This document shows positions 1-9,315 of a stretch of DNA of 64,000 bases, in pieces. The notes beneath the pieces are model-generated. The model was given only the letters and a program-made list of their open reading frames with translations. It did no database searches and had not been told where the DNA came from. The DNA is taken from NCBI GenBank assembly GCA_020637335.1, contig JACJWC010000019.1, positions 1 through 64,000 on the forward strand. The letters run 5' to 3'. Positions within the stretch are counted from its first letter, which is position 1, and every line of letters starts with the position of its first letter. This DNA comes from Acidobacteriota bacterium (lineage in GTDB: Bacteria > Acidobacteriota > Holophagae > Acanthopleuribacterales > Acanthopleuribacteraceae). A program made the position numbers and the translations under genes.

Positions 1-2
1 TC

Positions 3-671
3 CTGTCTTACAACCTCAACCAACAAGGGCCCGTCAGGAAAATTTCAACCCAACCCAAACCACCTGGTGAAGTTGTGGCCCTTTGTATGGGATTTGGTCA
101 AACGGACCACCTTCTCGTTATTATCCAAGAGAATCAACAGCGGTTATACCGTTTAGACTTAAACTCGGGCGCATGGCAAGAAGTGGAACAAACTAAACTG
201 GGCCTACTTTATGCACAAAATTTTTGGCCAATGGATGCCCAGGGCACCCGTCTAATGTTCAGCAACACGAAAAAGGGATTTGTCGTTGATGGCGCCCTCA
301 AAGTGGAATCCAACCAGAAACAAGGCCAAATAACAGCGCTTACAGAAACGGGTTTCTATGCCCTATCGACTGGCGCACTATTTGACCTCAAAGACAATCT
401 CCTCTTCGAATCGCGTGACAACCTCCTCGTTCCGGGCCCCAACGGTAAAGCTTTTCTCCTTTTACAAAATACAGGGACCCATTTTGACAAGAGATTTGCC
501 CCATTTGTCCTTTCGTTGCCCGAAAAACGCAAGGTCGCGAAATTCCCATTCGAGGTAGCGGCCTCTGAACTGCTTCAAGCCTTCTATTTCGACGATTTAG
601 GCGAGTATTTTTATTTCCTGGACCATTCCGGTTTTTTGCTGCGCGCAGAAAAAGTACCGGGGAGAAATTAA
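3..671 (+). CDS. Secreted beta-propeller-like protein, 5'-truncated
   Basis: The reading frame is open from the left edge of the window, so this is the C-terminal part (about 222 residues) of a longer protein. The GTG at 75 is an internal codon, because the residues before it (from YNLNQQGPV) also align with the paralogue at 9316-11331 (YDLNHLSGPQ). The ends match closely: YFDDLGEYFYFLDHSGF here against YFDDIGGYIYFLDQEGF there. The sequence is built of short beta-strand segments rich in aromatic residues, as in WD-like or NHL-like propellers, but I cannot assign a defined repeat family. A secreted location is inferred from the paralogues, which carry signal peptides. It is followed 23 bp later by the ankyrin-PDZ gene and is probably co-transcribed with it. 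Function unknown. Confidence 0.8.
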   Translation: MSYNLNQQGPVRKISTQPKPPGEVVALCMGFGQTDHLLVIIQENQQRLYRLDLNSGAWQEVEQTKLGLLYAQNFWPMDAQGTRLMFSNTKKGFVVDGALKVESNQKQGQITALTETGFYALSTGALFDLKDNLLFESRDNLLVPGPNGKAFLLLQNTGTHFDKRFAPFVLSLPEKRKVAKFPFEVAASELLQAFYFDDLGEYFYFLDHSGFLLRAEKVPGRN

Positions 672-694
672 GGATTTTGTTGGACGGACTACAC

Positions 695-2566
695 ATGACA
701 CCCAAACACACACTTTATGTCTTCGTGCTTCTGGGTTGGTCTGCATCTGGTTGGCCACAATCAACTAGCCTCCAACAAGCCCTAAAAAATGAAAAGACGC
801 TGATTGCTTACATCAAAGCGAATCCTATCCGCCTGGAGCAACCAAGCGAGGGCCAAGCCCTACTCTTGGCCTGCCGCAAGATGAATTACCGCGAAGCAGA
901 GACCACGATCCATAAGCAAGCTAAGGATATTATGGTCTGTTTGACAACCCATTACCTCTCTAGCTATCTGGAAGAGGGTGAGCCAGCCCTTCGCACGCTC
1001 AACAAATGGATCGATAAAGGTGCCCACCTGAATGAACTGGAAGGCTGGAGCGGATTCCAGGACGCACTTGTTAGACGGTTAAGTCATTTGTACACAGCAA
1101 AAAGCCCAGACCATGACCTAATTGCAGCCACCCAAAAACTGATCCTAAAAATGTGGCAAAAAGGCTGGATTTTATTTGAAGTGCGGGATGAGCATTACAT
1201 TTTGGATTATTTACCGGCGGACCAACCTGAGTTATTTGCCTTTATCACAGGATTAACACAAAACGATCCGTTTCGACGCCAAAATCTGACCCAACAGCTC
1301 CTCAGGGCCAGATCCTATGAGGAAGTTAAAATCCTGCTTGAAAATGGCGCGAATCCGCGCGCGATAACGGTTAACGGAAATACGGTCTTTCATTTAAATC
1401 GGGAATGGGACGCGCGCGCCTATGATTTATTACTCAGCAAATTTCCCGAACCCGATTGCCAAAACCATAAGGGCCAAACGCCGCTAATGGTCTATTTAAG
1501 TTGGGGTTATCCCGAGGCCATTCATTGCTTTATGGCCAAAGATTTGGACTGGGCAAAAACAGACATCAAGGGCAGGTCCAGCCTTTATTACGCCGTTTAT
1601 GCTTTCCGAAATTATTTGCTTGGGGATTTATTGGCAAAACAGGTGAATTGGCCGGTCACCAGTCCTTGGAACAACCCCTTAATGATTGCAATCACAACCG
1701 CGAACTATTTTGCCATTTCAAAAATCCATGCCTATCAGCCTGAATTCAGACAATTTTGTTTTGAACCCCCCAATCAAGAATTGCTTTTAGAGGATGGAAA
1801 GCTGAACTTGGCTTATCTTGGATTTTTTTATTATGAAATCCTTGAGGGCAAACCAGCAAATATCGATTCGTTAAAAGAGAAATTTCAGGTGCTGTCCAGC
1901 AACGAGCTGGAGGTATCGGTTTTGAGTGAATTGGTTTGGATGCTTCTCCCCACCTATCCTCAGGCTTTTCTATCACCTTGCGTGGATGTGTATTGCAATA
2001 CTTTTGGATCACGAAATTTTTGGGCGCCGCTCAAACGCAGGGTTTTACGTGGACAATTCCAGCGTCTTACCCGCGAATATGCGCCAGGCATTGATTTTCC
2101 AGACAGCGTGGAACCCAGTGAAATACGGCATTGGCAAAACCAAATAGCGCCCTTTTTGCCAGAATTCCAGGATTGTGCCGAAGCCTATTACTCCATCGGC
2201 ATTGAAACATTACCAATCCTGGATGGCCAAAGTCTAACCGTCAAACGGGTTACGCCGGGCAGTTCAGCTGCATTAATTGGCATTATGCCAAAGGATAGGT
2301 TTACCCAGATTGACCATTTGAGTTGGGTCGATAATTCGGGGGTTGAACTTCTTCCCGAATTGAAGCGCAAAGCTTTTCACTATGAGCGGGTAGGCCAGAA
2401 GGGCAAAGAGCTACCCGTATTGATTATTGCCGCAGGTCCCGAGCCTGAAAGAGCGGTATTCGCCACCACACTCACGGCCAATGCCCTGGTTGAACTCACC
2501 GCTGCCAAATTCTTGTATGAGGATCCCGAAAGATATTGGCCCTATGTTTTAGAGGAGCCCAAATGA
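695..2566 (+). CDS. Secreted ankyrin-like/PDZ protein
   Basis: A 623-residue protein. I chose ATG 695, not the in-frame TTG at 677, because it begins directly with a signal peptide (MTPKHTLYVFVLLGWSASG). Residues about 190-340 show degenerate ankyrin-type repeats (VKILLENGANPRAI, then QNHKGQTPLMVY, then DIKGRSSLYYAVY). Residues about 500-590 look like a PDZ domain (SLTVKRVTPGSSAALIGIMPKDRFTQID). No protease domain is present, so PDZ here probably binds peptide ends or partners. The whole chain aligns with the N-terminal half of the 4106-8128 product, including the HWQNQIAPFLPE/NWAEQCEPLLTT segment before the PDZ. Its stop overlaps the next start (ATGA), which indicates translational coupling. 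Role unknown; secreted or periplasmic by inference. Confidence 0.85.
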   Translation: MTPKHTLYVFVLLGWSASGWPQSTSLQQALKNEKTLIAYIKANPIRLEQPSEGQALLLACRKMNYREAETTIHKQAKDIMVCLTTHYLSSYLEEGEPALRTLNKWIDKGAHLNELEGWSGFQDALVRRLSHLYTAKSPDHDLIAATQKLILKMWQKGWILFEVRDEHYILDYLPADQPELFAFITGLTQNDPFRRQNLTQQLLRARSYEEVKILLENGANPRAITVNGNTVFHLNREWDARAYDLLLSKFPEPDCQNHKGQTPLMVYLSWGYPEAIHCFMAKDLDWAKTDIKGRSSLYYAVYAFRNYLLGDLLAKQVNWPVTSPWNNPLMIAITTANYFAISKIHAYQPEFRQFCFEPPNQELLLEDGKLNLAYLGFFYYEILEGKPANIDSLKEKFQVLSSNELEVSVLSELVWMLLPTYPQAFLSPCVDVYCNTFGSRNFWAPLKRRVLRGQFQRLTREYAPGIDFPDSVEPSEIRHWQNQIAPFLPEFQDCAEAYYSIGIETLPILDGQSLTVKRVTPGSSAALIGIMPKDRFTQIDHLSWVDNSGVELLPELKRKAFHYERVGQKGKELPVLIIAAGPEPERAVFATTLTANALVELTAAKFLYEDPERYWPYVLEEPK

Positions 2567-4089
2567 CGGCCCTTTTACTCATCGTTGCATGGTGGCAAAA
2601 CCCCATTGCCTGTGCGATTCAGATCGAATCGCCCCTGCCCGGAACGCGGGTCAAGGTCAAGGAACTTGTTATTCAGGGCAAGGTGCTCCCCCCTTCCAGC
2701 CGACTTTTCTTTCAAGGTAAGGAAATCTTGATCCCAGCGGATGGATCCTTTGCCATTCCTGTCACCCTCTTGGCAAATTGGCCCAATAAGTTTGTGCTGC
2801 GCGCTGAAAAGGACGGGCAGCTTGGAACTGCAGAGGTGGTCATTCCACACGACCCGACGATGGAAGAATTCTTCCTTTTGAACCCCCAATCGCCCTATGT
2901 GAGCAATCGACCTGAACTCAAGATAACGGGTGGGTTCGCCCGACCCCGACCTGGAGAACAGGTGTATCGGGACGGGATGCCCATTTCGACCTCTGCCCTG
3001 AACTTTGTGGATTCAATCGACCTGATAGAAGGCGAAAACCGTTTCAAATATTCCGTTCAGCTGGACGAGGTCTCATATGAAAAAGAGCTTTTTTGCTATT
3101 ACTTTCCTCCCGGCAAGGAGCCCTTAATTGAATACCCACAGGTGGTCTCTCCTGGCCAGCCCTTTGGCATTCACATTCAAACCCGCAGTTTGGATGCGAT
3201 GGAATCTATTGAGTTGCGATTAAACGGCCAAACGATTCAAACCCAAATACAAGCGGATGCGTGGTTTAAAATGACGGCCCAGGTCGGCATGGGTCTCTAT
3301 GCATTTGAGCTGAGGCTGTTGCCCTTTTTCGGTGTGGAAACACGTTATTTTTGGAACGTTGCTATCCGTAAACCGAGCATTTTGGCGGGATCAATCCTTT
3401 CGGACCCAAATGTGGAGGGAAGGTTGCGTCTCCAAACGCTTAGCCAGGATGATTGGCTAGCGATTGATAACCGACACTTTCAATTCGAGTTGGACGAATT
3501 TCCCGCTCTTTTGACTTGGCAGAGAGGCGGGTCCAGCCTGCCGCAATTCTTTTGGATAGATCATCCCAGTTCCAGCCCGCCAGACCTTGAAATTCCCGAT
3601 TGTAGCCAAGCCTTTCGAACGGTTTCCGGGCCCATCGAACTGAGCGGCAAGCGTATACTCGACCCAACCGATCACCTACCCTTCGAGCTTTTTGCCTTTA
3701 GTGAAAAGGGGTGCACGCCACTTCCGACCAAGGACATCCAAATAATCCAAGGATTAGCCATTCGCGGGTTGCCTTCTGCCCAGCGATTCGGCCTCTTTAA
3801 TGTGGTTCAGGATTTGAGGGCTAAGGCCAAGATCCAAGTGTTTCAACTCCAGTGGCAGGACGTGATCCCTCAACAAAGAGCCTCGATTCGCTATCTCTAT
3901 GATCGTTGCACAGACCAAGCAATGGCCGGAGAAACCTATTTCCTAGGTCCGAGAAATACAACCGATCTGAAGAAGCCAAGTTGGTCCGTCATTAATGCTG
4001 AATTCGATCCAAAAGAGAATGTGCTTTTCTGGACGGCGGAGGATTGGGGCATTTACCTGGTTGGGGCCGTCCCAGATCCGGCCGATTGA
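2563..4089 (+). CDS. Secreted Ig-like beta-sandwich protein
   Basis: A 508-residue protein starting at an ATG that overlaps the previous stop (ATGA), with GAGGAG at 2552-2557 as ribosome-binding site. The N-terminus is a signal peptide (MTALLLIVAWWQNPIACA). The next ~270 residues look like repeated beta-sandwich modules of the bacterial Ig-like or glucodextranase-B type: each has the pattern of a short acidic loop, then GxNxxxYxV (IEGENRFKYSV). The segment YRDGMPIS...IEGENRFKYSV aligns with LRNGMPLA...QEGKNTITYTL in the C-terminal half of the 4106-8128 product. No enzyme motif was found. It probably works with the ankyrin-PDZ protein upstream, since the same two parts occur fused in the next gene. 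Function unknown. Confidence 0.85.
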   Translation: MTALLLIVAWWQNPIACAIQIESPLPGTRVKVKELVIQGKVLPPSSRLFFQGKEILIPADGSFAIPVTLLANWPNKFVLRAEKDGQLGTAEVVIPHDPTMEEFFLLNPQSPYVSNRPELKITGGFARPRPGEQVYRDGMPISTSALNFVDSIDLIEGENRFKYSVQLDEVSYEKELFCYYFPPGKEPLIEYPQVVSPGQPFGIHIQTRSLDAMESIELRLNGQTIQTQIQADAWFKMTAQVGMGLYAFELRLLPFFGVETRYFWNVAIRKPSILAGSILSDPNVEGRLRLQTLSQDDWLAIDNRHFQFELDEFPALLTWQRGGSSLPQFFWIDHPSSSPPDLEIPDCSQAFRTVSGPIELSGKRILDPTDHLPFELFAFSEKGCTPLPTKDIQIIQGLAIRGLPSAQRFGLFNVVQDLRAKAKIQVFQLQWQDVIPQQRASIRYLYDRCTDQAMAGETYFLGPRNTTDLKKPSWSVINAEFDPKENVLFWTAEDWGIYLVGAVPDPAD

Positions 4090-4105
4090 AAAGGAGGAAG
4101 GACCA

Positions 4106-7100
4106 TTGATCAACCTTTTCATTTTGCTAACCTGCTTATGGAGCCAGGCGGACTGTGAGATACCCCTGGCGGTTTTAACGGGAGGTGAGGGGGGCATCAT
4201 CGAATACGCCAAGGCCCATCCTGAAATCGTCAACTGCAGGATTCAGGGCCGATCAACCCTGCTCTATTTGTTCAATCAAAAATATTTCCAAGCCTTTGAA
4301 TTCTTCTTAGACCACGGTGCCAATCCAAAAACCGAAAACGAACCGACCCTGCTCAATGCTCTTTACGAAACACCCCAAAAAAAATTACCTATGCGCCTTT
4401 TTACCAAGTTAATCAGGGCAGGCGCAGACGTCGACCAACCCGTTGGCGTTTATCCCAATTTCATGACCTATTTTTTTGAAGTTGGTCCGTCCCACTACAG
4501 GTTTAAAGACTTTAGTCGGCCTGAATGGGAAGCATTCTTGAATGCCTTGAAGGCTACGGGCACGAACCTCTGGCCAGCTGACGGCCGCAACAACGTTTTG
4601 GAGTACCTGTTGCCCCAGAGCGGAGAGGTGCCGATTGACCTTGTCATCCAATGGTTAGATGACCATGAGTTCAAACAACTCATTTTGAATCGCGCATTAT
4701 ACAGTCAAAACAGCAGTATTTCGGCTGATCGCATTTTGCTCCTGGTTAAGGCTGGCGCCACAATGGATGGCCAGTTCACGCATTCGGGTCGCGGTTTATT
4801 ACATGAAAATTTTTCGTTTTTTCCTGGGTTCTCAGAACTTTACGAAATGGGCGCAGATCCGAGGCTAGCCGACAAGGACGGGTCAAATGCCATGCAACAG
4901 TTCCTTCAGGGCGGTGGTTTGGACTCGGCCTTAATCCTGGCCATGGAAGGCTTCCGCATACAGCCAGTGCCGACCGGCCGAAAACAATCTGTCTTGAGCC
5001 CCCTTTTGAAATATCAACTGGATGTGGAGGGCGTCGCCAACGATTGGCTCGAATTCAATCTAAAAAATGAAATGCAAGTCAACACACTCTTTTGGATCCC
5101 GCAATACCTGAAAAACAATGATTTTTGGCGGTTTGTCAACAGTGGGTTTTGCATTCGACAAAATAGGTTACCCACTGGTTTTTTATCAAATTGTTCACAA
5201 CTCCCCCTTGATCTGTACGCCGTCAGCCTGATGATCGAAACTTCGGAGAAAGCCAATTATTTGGACGTGCTTAAAGATTGCATTTTTGAGGACATGTTGG
5301 CAGCCCAGACCATGGAACCCGAACTAACCCTGCATTTCCTTAGCACCCTATTGAAATGGCAGCCTCATCGCTATCTGCGGGATTATGTTCTGGCCTACCA
5401 CTATCTGGCGGACTCGCCCTATCGATTAATTATGGAGGCTGAACTCTTGGAATTGTCGCAACGGTTCCCACCCAGCCAACGGTTTGACATCGGTGGGAGA
5501 CAGGAAGACCATTTAAACTGGGCAGAACAATGTGAACCCCTTCTCACCACCAACCCGGAAATGGCCGGGATTGGGCTGGTAACCGAGAAAACGAACACGG
5601 GAATCAAGGTCATTCGCATCGATGGCCAATCCGCAAAAAAGGCCGGCATATTGCCCGAAGATGTGATTTCTAAAATCAATGGCTTGCCATCCGTAATGAG
5701 GATTAGAGGCACCAACATTCCGTTAAATCACGCGCTCATCGGCCCCCTGCATTCACAACTGCAATTGACCCTGGCACGCAAGGGCCAAATCCTTCAGGTT
5801 CAAATCACCAGGGACGAAGAATTGAATTTCCCTAGGTGGAACAAACAAGAAGCCCAAAATCAAATTGATCGGCACAAGTCCGCGCTCCAAGCCCGGGAGA
5901 CGGCGGGAAGGCCTCTTTCTAGGGCTGAGTGGTTTGGTGAAATCGTAACCAATTCTCAGCCCAAAATTCAATTAAATTTGCCGCCCGATGTTGCGTCCAT
6001 CCGCATTGGAAATCAGGACGTTGCAAACGTTAGCCAACCCTTCTGGGTCAGCAGTCCCTTAAAGCCGGGCTGGAACAATCTACCGCTTGAAATCCACCGA
6101 GCTGGGGGACTAATACAAAACCACCACCTGTATTACTTCTTGGAAGACAAAGGTCCCACCCTCATTCCCTCCTGGTCGCCCATCCTAAGGCTTGGAAGCG
6201 ATTCGCTTCGCTTCTTCCTTGCCGATTACGCCGAGCCCATTGCAGTAAAAATTATGGCCATTAATGAAAAGGGCCAAAGCAGCAAGGTTGAAACAACTTT
6301 CTCAACGGGTTTGATCGGTATGCCAATCGCCTATCCGCCTGATACCGATCAAGCCGTTCAATTTGTTATCGAGGCTACAAATCCTTATGGTTTTCGCACC
6401 GAAGTGCGGTCTGATTTCATTCCCTTGGAAAAGGCAAGGGGCACATCCCAACCTGCTAAGCAGCCCGACTACCTTCACCTAAGCCTGAAAGATGGCAATA
6501 ACAATTTCTACACCAGCGCCCAGGTTGCAGTTGAACTCCAAATCACCAATCCAGACCAAGAGCCCCTGACTTTGCTGCGCAACGGGATGCCCCTTGCAGA
6601 ACTTCCAACTGCACAAAAGCAGAGCTATACCGATACCCTCACCGACTTTCAAGAAGGCAAAAACACCATTACCTATACCCTTTTGCACAAGGGAAAAACG
6701 ACTTCACCCTTTTGGGTAAATGTCCATTTCCGCAACAAGCCCCAACCCGTAGAGGTTCGCCGACCTTTTATGATTCAGGCAGGTTCCGCTTACCAAATTC
6801 AAGCTATTTTTGGCAATAAAGACCAGATCAAGACCTGTTCCCTGGAAGTTCAGGGCGAATGGTTGACACTGACTCAAAACGAGCAATACACCTATTCGGC
6901 GAAGGCAGACGCAAATGCGGAAAACATCAACTTTACACTAAAGATTGAGGACATTTATGGGGTAACAACCCTTCACAATGATCAAATATGGATTGCCAAT
7001 CCCTGTTCAGTTCAAGGCCGTATTGTCTTTTCTGGTAATTACAAACCCATGCCCTCAACCGCACTCATTCTCTCCACGCCGCTGGAACAAAAAAAGATAA

Positions 7101-8128
7101 TCACCGACGGATTTGGTACTTTTTCGGAGACTGTGATCGGTAGCCCGCTAACTGTTTCGTTAGATCCCGGTCGGAACAGGAACCGATATACCTACCTGGA
7201 AAGAAGTTTTTCCACAACCTGTGCTGCGCTTGAATTGCCGGATATAGCCATTGGCCTGAATGCGCCCAGAAACGCCACATCAGGGTTAATCAAATTTCCA
7301 AAATTCAGTGTGCAGGCCAAAAAGACATCCGAATTCTCAGCATCCAATATCCCGCTCTTAAGCCTACCTCAAATCGTTAAGCGGGATTTTTCTCCAGTGT
7401 GTGCAGTGCAATGTAGCGCTGACGCTGATTTCATTTTGGACCCATCTAGCGCCCTGGAAGGGCCTTATTACGTTTTCCAACTCGTGAAATATTCGGCAAA
7501 AAAGGAACGCTTCACTTACCAGGAATTGGCGCCCAATACCTTTGGCAACACACTACCCTTCCTCGCGACACTTGGTATTCCTGCCCAGAACCCATGGATT
7601 CGAGACGGCCGTCTGCTGTGGCGCCTGATAAACATTTCTGATCAAAAGAGAATTACCCTACCCGGATTAGCTGATCCTAAGGAAAGCGGGATGTTCTTAA
7701 TCTGCGTCCCAGAAGACGAAGGTCTGGACTACCAAATAAACGATTACTTGACCGATTTTGTGCAGGAATCCATTTTCGTCCCAGGAAATAGGCCCCAAAC
7801 GACCGAAAACCTAAGACTTGAGTTCGCAACAAATCCCTTAATCAACCTGCGGCTGCCCAAAGGTGATTGCTTCAGTGGCGCCTTAGTCCGCGTGCAGTTC
7901 GTTGAAACGCTACCGTACGCCAACAAAGTATTCAATTGGCATGTCGATGTCCCGGTTTATGGCCATCAGGACGAAAACCATCCGAGTGATGGATTTTTGT
8001 ATGGTCAGTTCGCCATTGAGAGCCGGTATCACACCACCCAGACGGAAACCCCGTTTAGTACACTCCAGTATCGTTACGGAATTCAGGAGAAATTATTATG
8101 TTCCGCCAAAGAAAATCAAAAGAGGTAG
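4106..8128 (+). CDS. Large secreted ankyrin-PDZ-Ig fusion protein
   Basis: A 1340-residue protein. TTG 4106 is chosen because AAGGAGGA at 4091-4098 lies 7 bases upstream and the protein then starts with a signal peptide (LINLFILLTCLWSQADC); an earlier in-frame start would overlap the previous gene by 95 bases. Order of parts: ankyrin-like repeats at about 30-310 (FFLDHGANPKTEN, LIRAGADVDQP, YEMGADPRLADKDGSNA), a helical linker, a PDZ domain at about 485-570 (GIKVIRIDGQSAKKAGILPEDVISKINGL), then Ig-like beta-sandwich modules to about 990 and a C-terminal region of unknown fold. The first half aligns with the 695-2566 product and part of the second half with the 2563-4089 product, so this one gene corresponds to the preceding two-gene pair. 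Gene fusion or fission after tandem duplication is the simplest explanation. Function unknown. Confidence 0.85.
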   Translation: MINLFILLTCLWSQADCEIPLAVLTGGEGGIIEYAKAHPEIVNCRIQGRSTLLYLFNQKYFQAFEFFLDHGANPKTENEPTLLNALYETPQKKLPMRLFTKLIRAGADVDQPVGVYPNFMTYFFEVGPSHYRFKDFSRPEWEAFLNALKATGTNLWPADGRNNVLEYLLPQSGEVPIDLVIQWLDDHEFKQLILNRALYSQNSSISADRILLLVKAGATMDGQFTHSGRGLLHENFSFFPGFSELYEMGADPRLADKDGSNAMQQFLQGGGLDSALILAMEGFRIQPVPTGRKQSVLSPLLKYQLDVEGVANDWLEFNLKNEMQVNTLFWIPQYLKNNDFWRFVNSGFCIRQNRLPTGFLSNCSQLPLDLYAVSLMIETSEKANYLDVLKDCIFEDMLAAQTMEPELTLHFLSTLLKWQPHRYLRDYVLAYHYLADSPYRLIMEAELLELSQRFPPSQRFDIGGRQEDHLNWAEQCEPLLTTNPEMAGIGLVTEKTNTGIKVIRIDGQSAKKAGILPEDVISKINGLPSVMRIRGTNIPLNHALIGPLHSQLQLTLARKGQILQVQITRDEELNFPRWNKQEAQNQIDRHKSALQARETAGRPLSRAEWFGEIVTNSQPKIQLNLPPDVASIRIGNQDVANVSQPFWVSSPLKPGWNNLPLEIHRAGGLIQNHHLYYFLEDKGPTLIPSWSPILRLGSDSLRFFLADYAEPIAVKIMAINEKGQSSKVETTFSTGLIGMPIAYPPDTDQAVQFVIEATNPYGFRTEVRSDFIPLEKARGTSQPAKQPDYLHLSLKDGNNNFYTSAQVAVELQITNPDQEPLTLLRNGMPLAELPTAQKQSYTDTLTDFQEGKNTITYTLLHKGKTTSPFWVNVHFRNKPQPVEVRRPFMIQAGSAYQIQAIFGNKDQIKTCSLEVQGEWLTLTQNEQYTYSAKADANAENINFTLKIEDIYGVTTLHNDQIWIANPCSVQGRIVFSGNYKPMPSTALILSTPLEQKKIITDGFGTFSETVIGSPLTVSLDPGRNRNRYTYLERSFSTTCAALELPDIAIGLNAPRNATSGLIKFPKFSVQAKKTSEFSASNIPLLSLPQIVKRDFSPVCAVQCSADADFILDPSSALEGPYYVFQLVKYSAKKERFTYQELAPNTFGNTLPFLATLGIPAQNPWIRDGRLLWRLINISDQKRITLPGLADPKESGMFLICVPEDEGLDYQINDYLTDFVQESIFVPGNRPQTTENLRLEFATNPLINLRLPKGDCFSGALVRVQFVETLPYANKVFNWHVDVPVYGHQDENHPSDGFLYGQFAIESRYHTTQTETPFSTLQYRYGIQEKLLCSAKENQKR

Positions 8129-8132
8129 AAGG

Positions 8133-9311
8133 ATGACCCAAAAATCCATTGCATCCGCATTTCTCCTCATTACCTGCCTCAGCGTGTATGGCCAAGCTCA
8201 AAAAACAAGTTGGAAAGATCCATCCATCATCAAGCCATTTGAACCCCAATCTTACAGTCAACAAACTATTCCCCAACCGGGCCAATTTCATCTTCTTGCC
8301 GGATCGGGCCGCTATTGGTTTTTTGAAAATTCAAAGGAGAACCGAGTTTGTTATTTGGATTTAGAAAAAAAGGCCATTCGCGATTTGCCGATTCAAATTA
8401 CGTTGCCGAATTATAAAAGCGTTTGTTATGCGGCTGGCGGCAAGCGCATGGTTTACTACGACACCACAACGGATGATTTTGTGGTGTTTGATTTGGCTTC
8501 TGGCAAGGAGGAGCAGCGCTTTCTATCGCCCTTCATCGGAGTAGTGAAAAACGTGTCGATGGGCTGGGCCAACGATGCGGAAATTTGGGTTGTTTGTCAG
8601 GAAAGCGACAAGTTCAACACCTACCGGTTGTCACTCCAAAAAAAGGACCCCATCTTTGTGAAAAAGTACCACTCGTTGGAAAAGTATGTGGCTGCCAACG
8701 ATTCAGGCTATCTTCAAAAAACCCAGCCAGGTTTTTTCCCCCCCTATGGCGAAGAGCCTGAGTATTATGCATTTAATGACCTCAAAAAAGAATGGCGCCC
8801 GTTTTCAGTAAGTCATTTCACGGGTGATCTATCGGGTCAGTGGGTTTTTTTGTATTTGGAATTTAACCCCGAGAAAAGTTTTTACTTGGTCGACCGAGCA
8901 AGCGGGACACCAGCGATTCAATTCAAATTTTCGCCACGCTTGCCTCTTTATTGGCAAGACGCCTATTTTGTGCCCGAATACAACTGTCTGGTTGATATTC
9001 GAAACGATATCCGCATTACTACTTTTTCTCCGGAAATCATCTCAAGCCTGCAAAAGAAATCGGTTTTTTGGTGCAGCCCGCACACCGTTAAGGCTCAGCC
9101 AAATCAGCCCTTCTCAATCACCATTTCTAAAAAACCCATTTGGCCGGGTGCCGAACTCAAGGTCATCCAGGGCCCCTCTGGCCTGAAGTTCCAAAACCAA
9201 GCTGTGGAAGGGATTGCCCCAAAACAACCTGGGTTTCATCGAATTCTGGTTCAAGGTAAAACGCCGCAAGGCTTTTTACATTACGGCTTTTTTGGCCTTT
9301 ATGTGGAGTAA
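8133..9311 (+). CDS. Secreted beta-propeller-like protein with putative-Ig tail
   Basis: A 392-residue protein beginning 4 bases after the previous stop, with AGAAGG overlapping the intergenic bases. The signal peptide is MTQKSIASAFLLITCLSVYGQA. The body (about 45-310) consists of propeller-like blades: FVVFDLASGKEEQRF and VSMGWANDAEIWVVCQ match KYDLNHLSGPQSV and MGMGWANPDKLLLVF in the 9316-11331 product. The last ~75 residues resemble a He_PIG-type putative Ig domain (GPSGLKFQNQAVEGIAPKQP, where an LxF...xGxP pattern is typical). It overlaps neither neighbour but the gap to the next coding start is only a few bases, so the cluster is probably one operon. No catalytic motif. Function unknown. 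Confidence 0.85.
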   Translation: MTQKSIASAFLLITCLSVYGQAQKTSWKDPSIIKPFEPQSYSQQTIPQPGQFHLLAGSGRYWFFENSKENRVCYLDLEKKAIRDLPIQITLPNYKSVCYAAGGKRMVYYDTTTDDFVVFDLASGKEEQRFLSPFIGVVKNVSMGWANDAEIWVVCQESDKFNTYRLSLQKKDPIFVKKYHSLEKYVAANDSGYLQKTQPGFFPPYGEEPEYYAFNDLKKEWRPFSVSHFTGDLSGQWVFLYLEFNPEKSFYLVDRASGTPAIQFKFSPRLPLYWQDAYFVPEYNCLVDIRNDIRITTFSPEIISSLQKKSVFWCSPHTVKAQPNQPFSITISKKPIWPGAELKVIQGPSGLKFQNQAVEGIAPKQPGFHRILVQGKTPQGFLHYGFFGLYVE

Positions 9312-9315
9312 AGTG

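Noticed and set aside
4106..8128. Reading the large ankyrin-PDZ protein as a frameshifted gene pair
   Set aside because: The frame is continuous with no internal stop, and the two-gene form next to it has its own start and RBS, so fusion or fission is the better reading.
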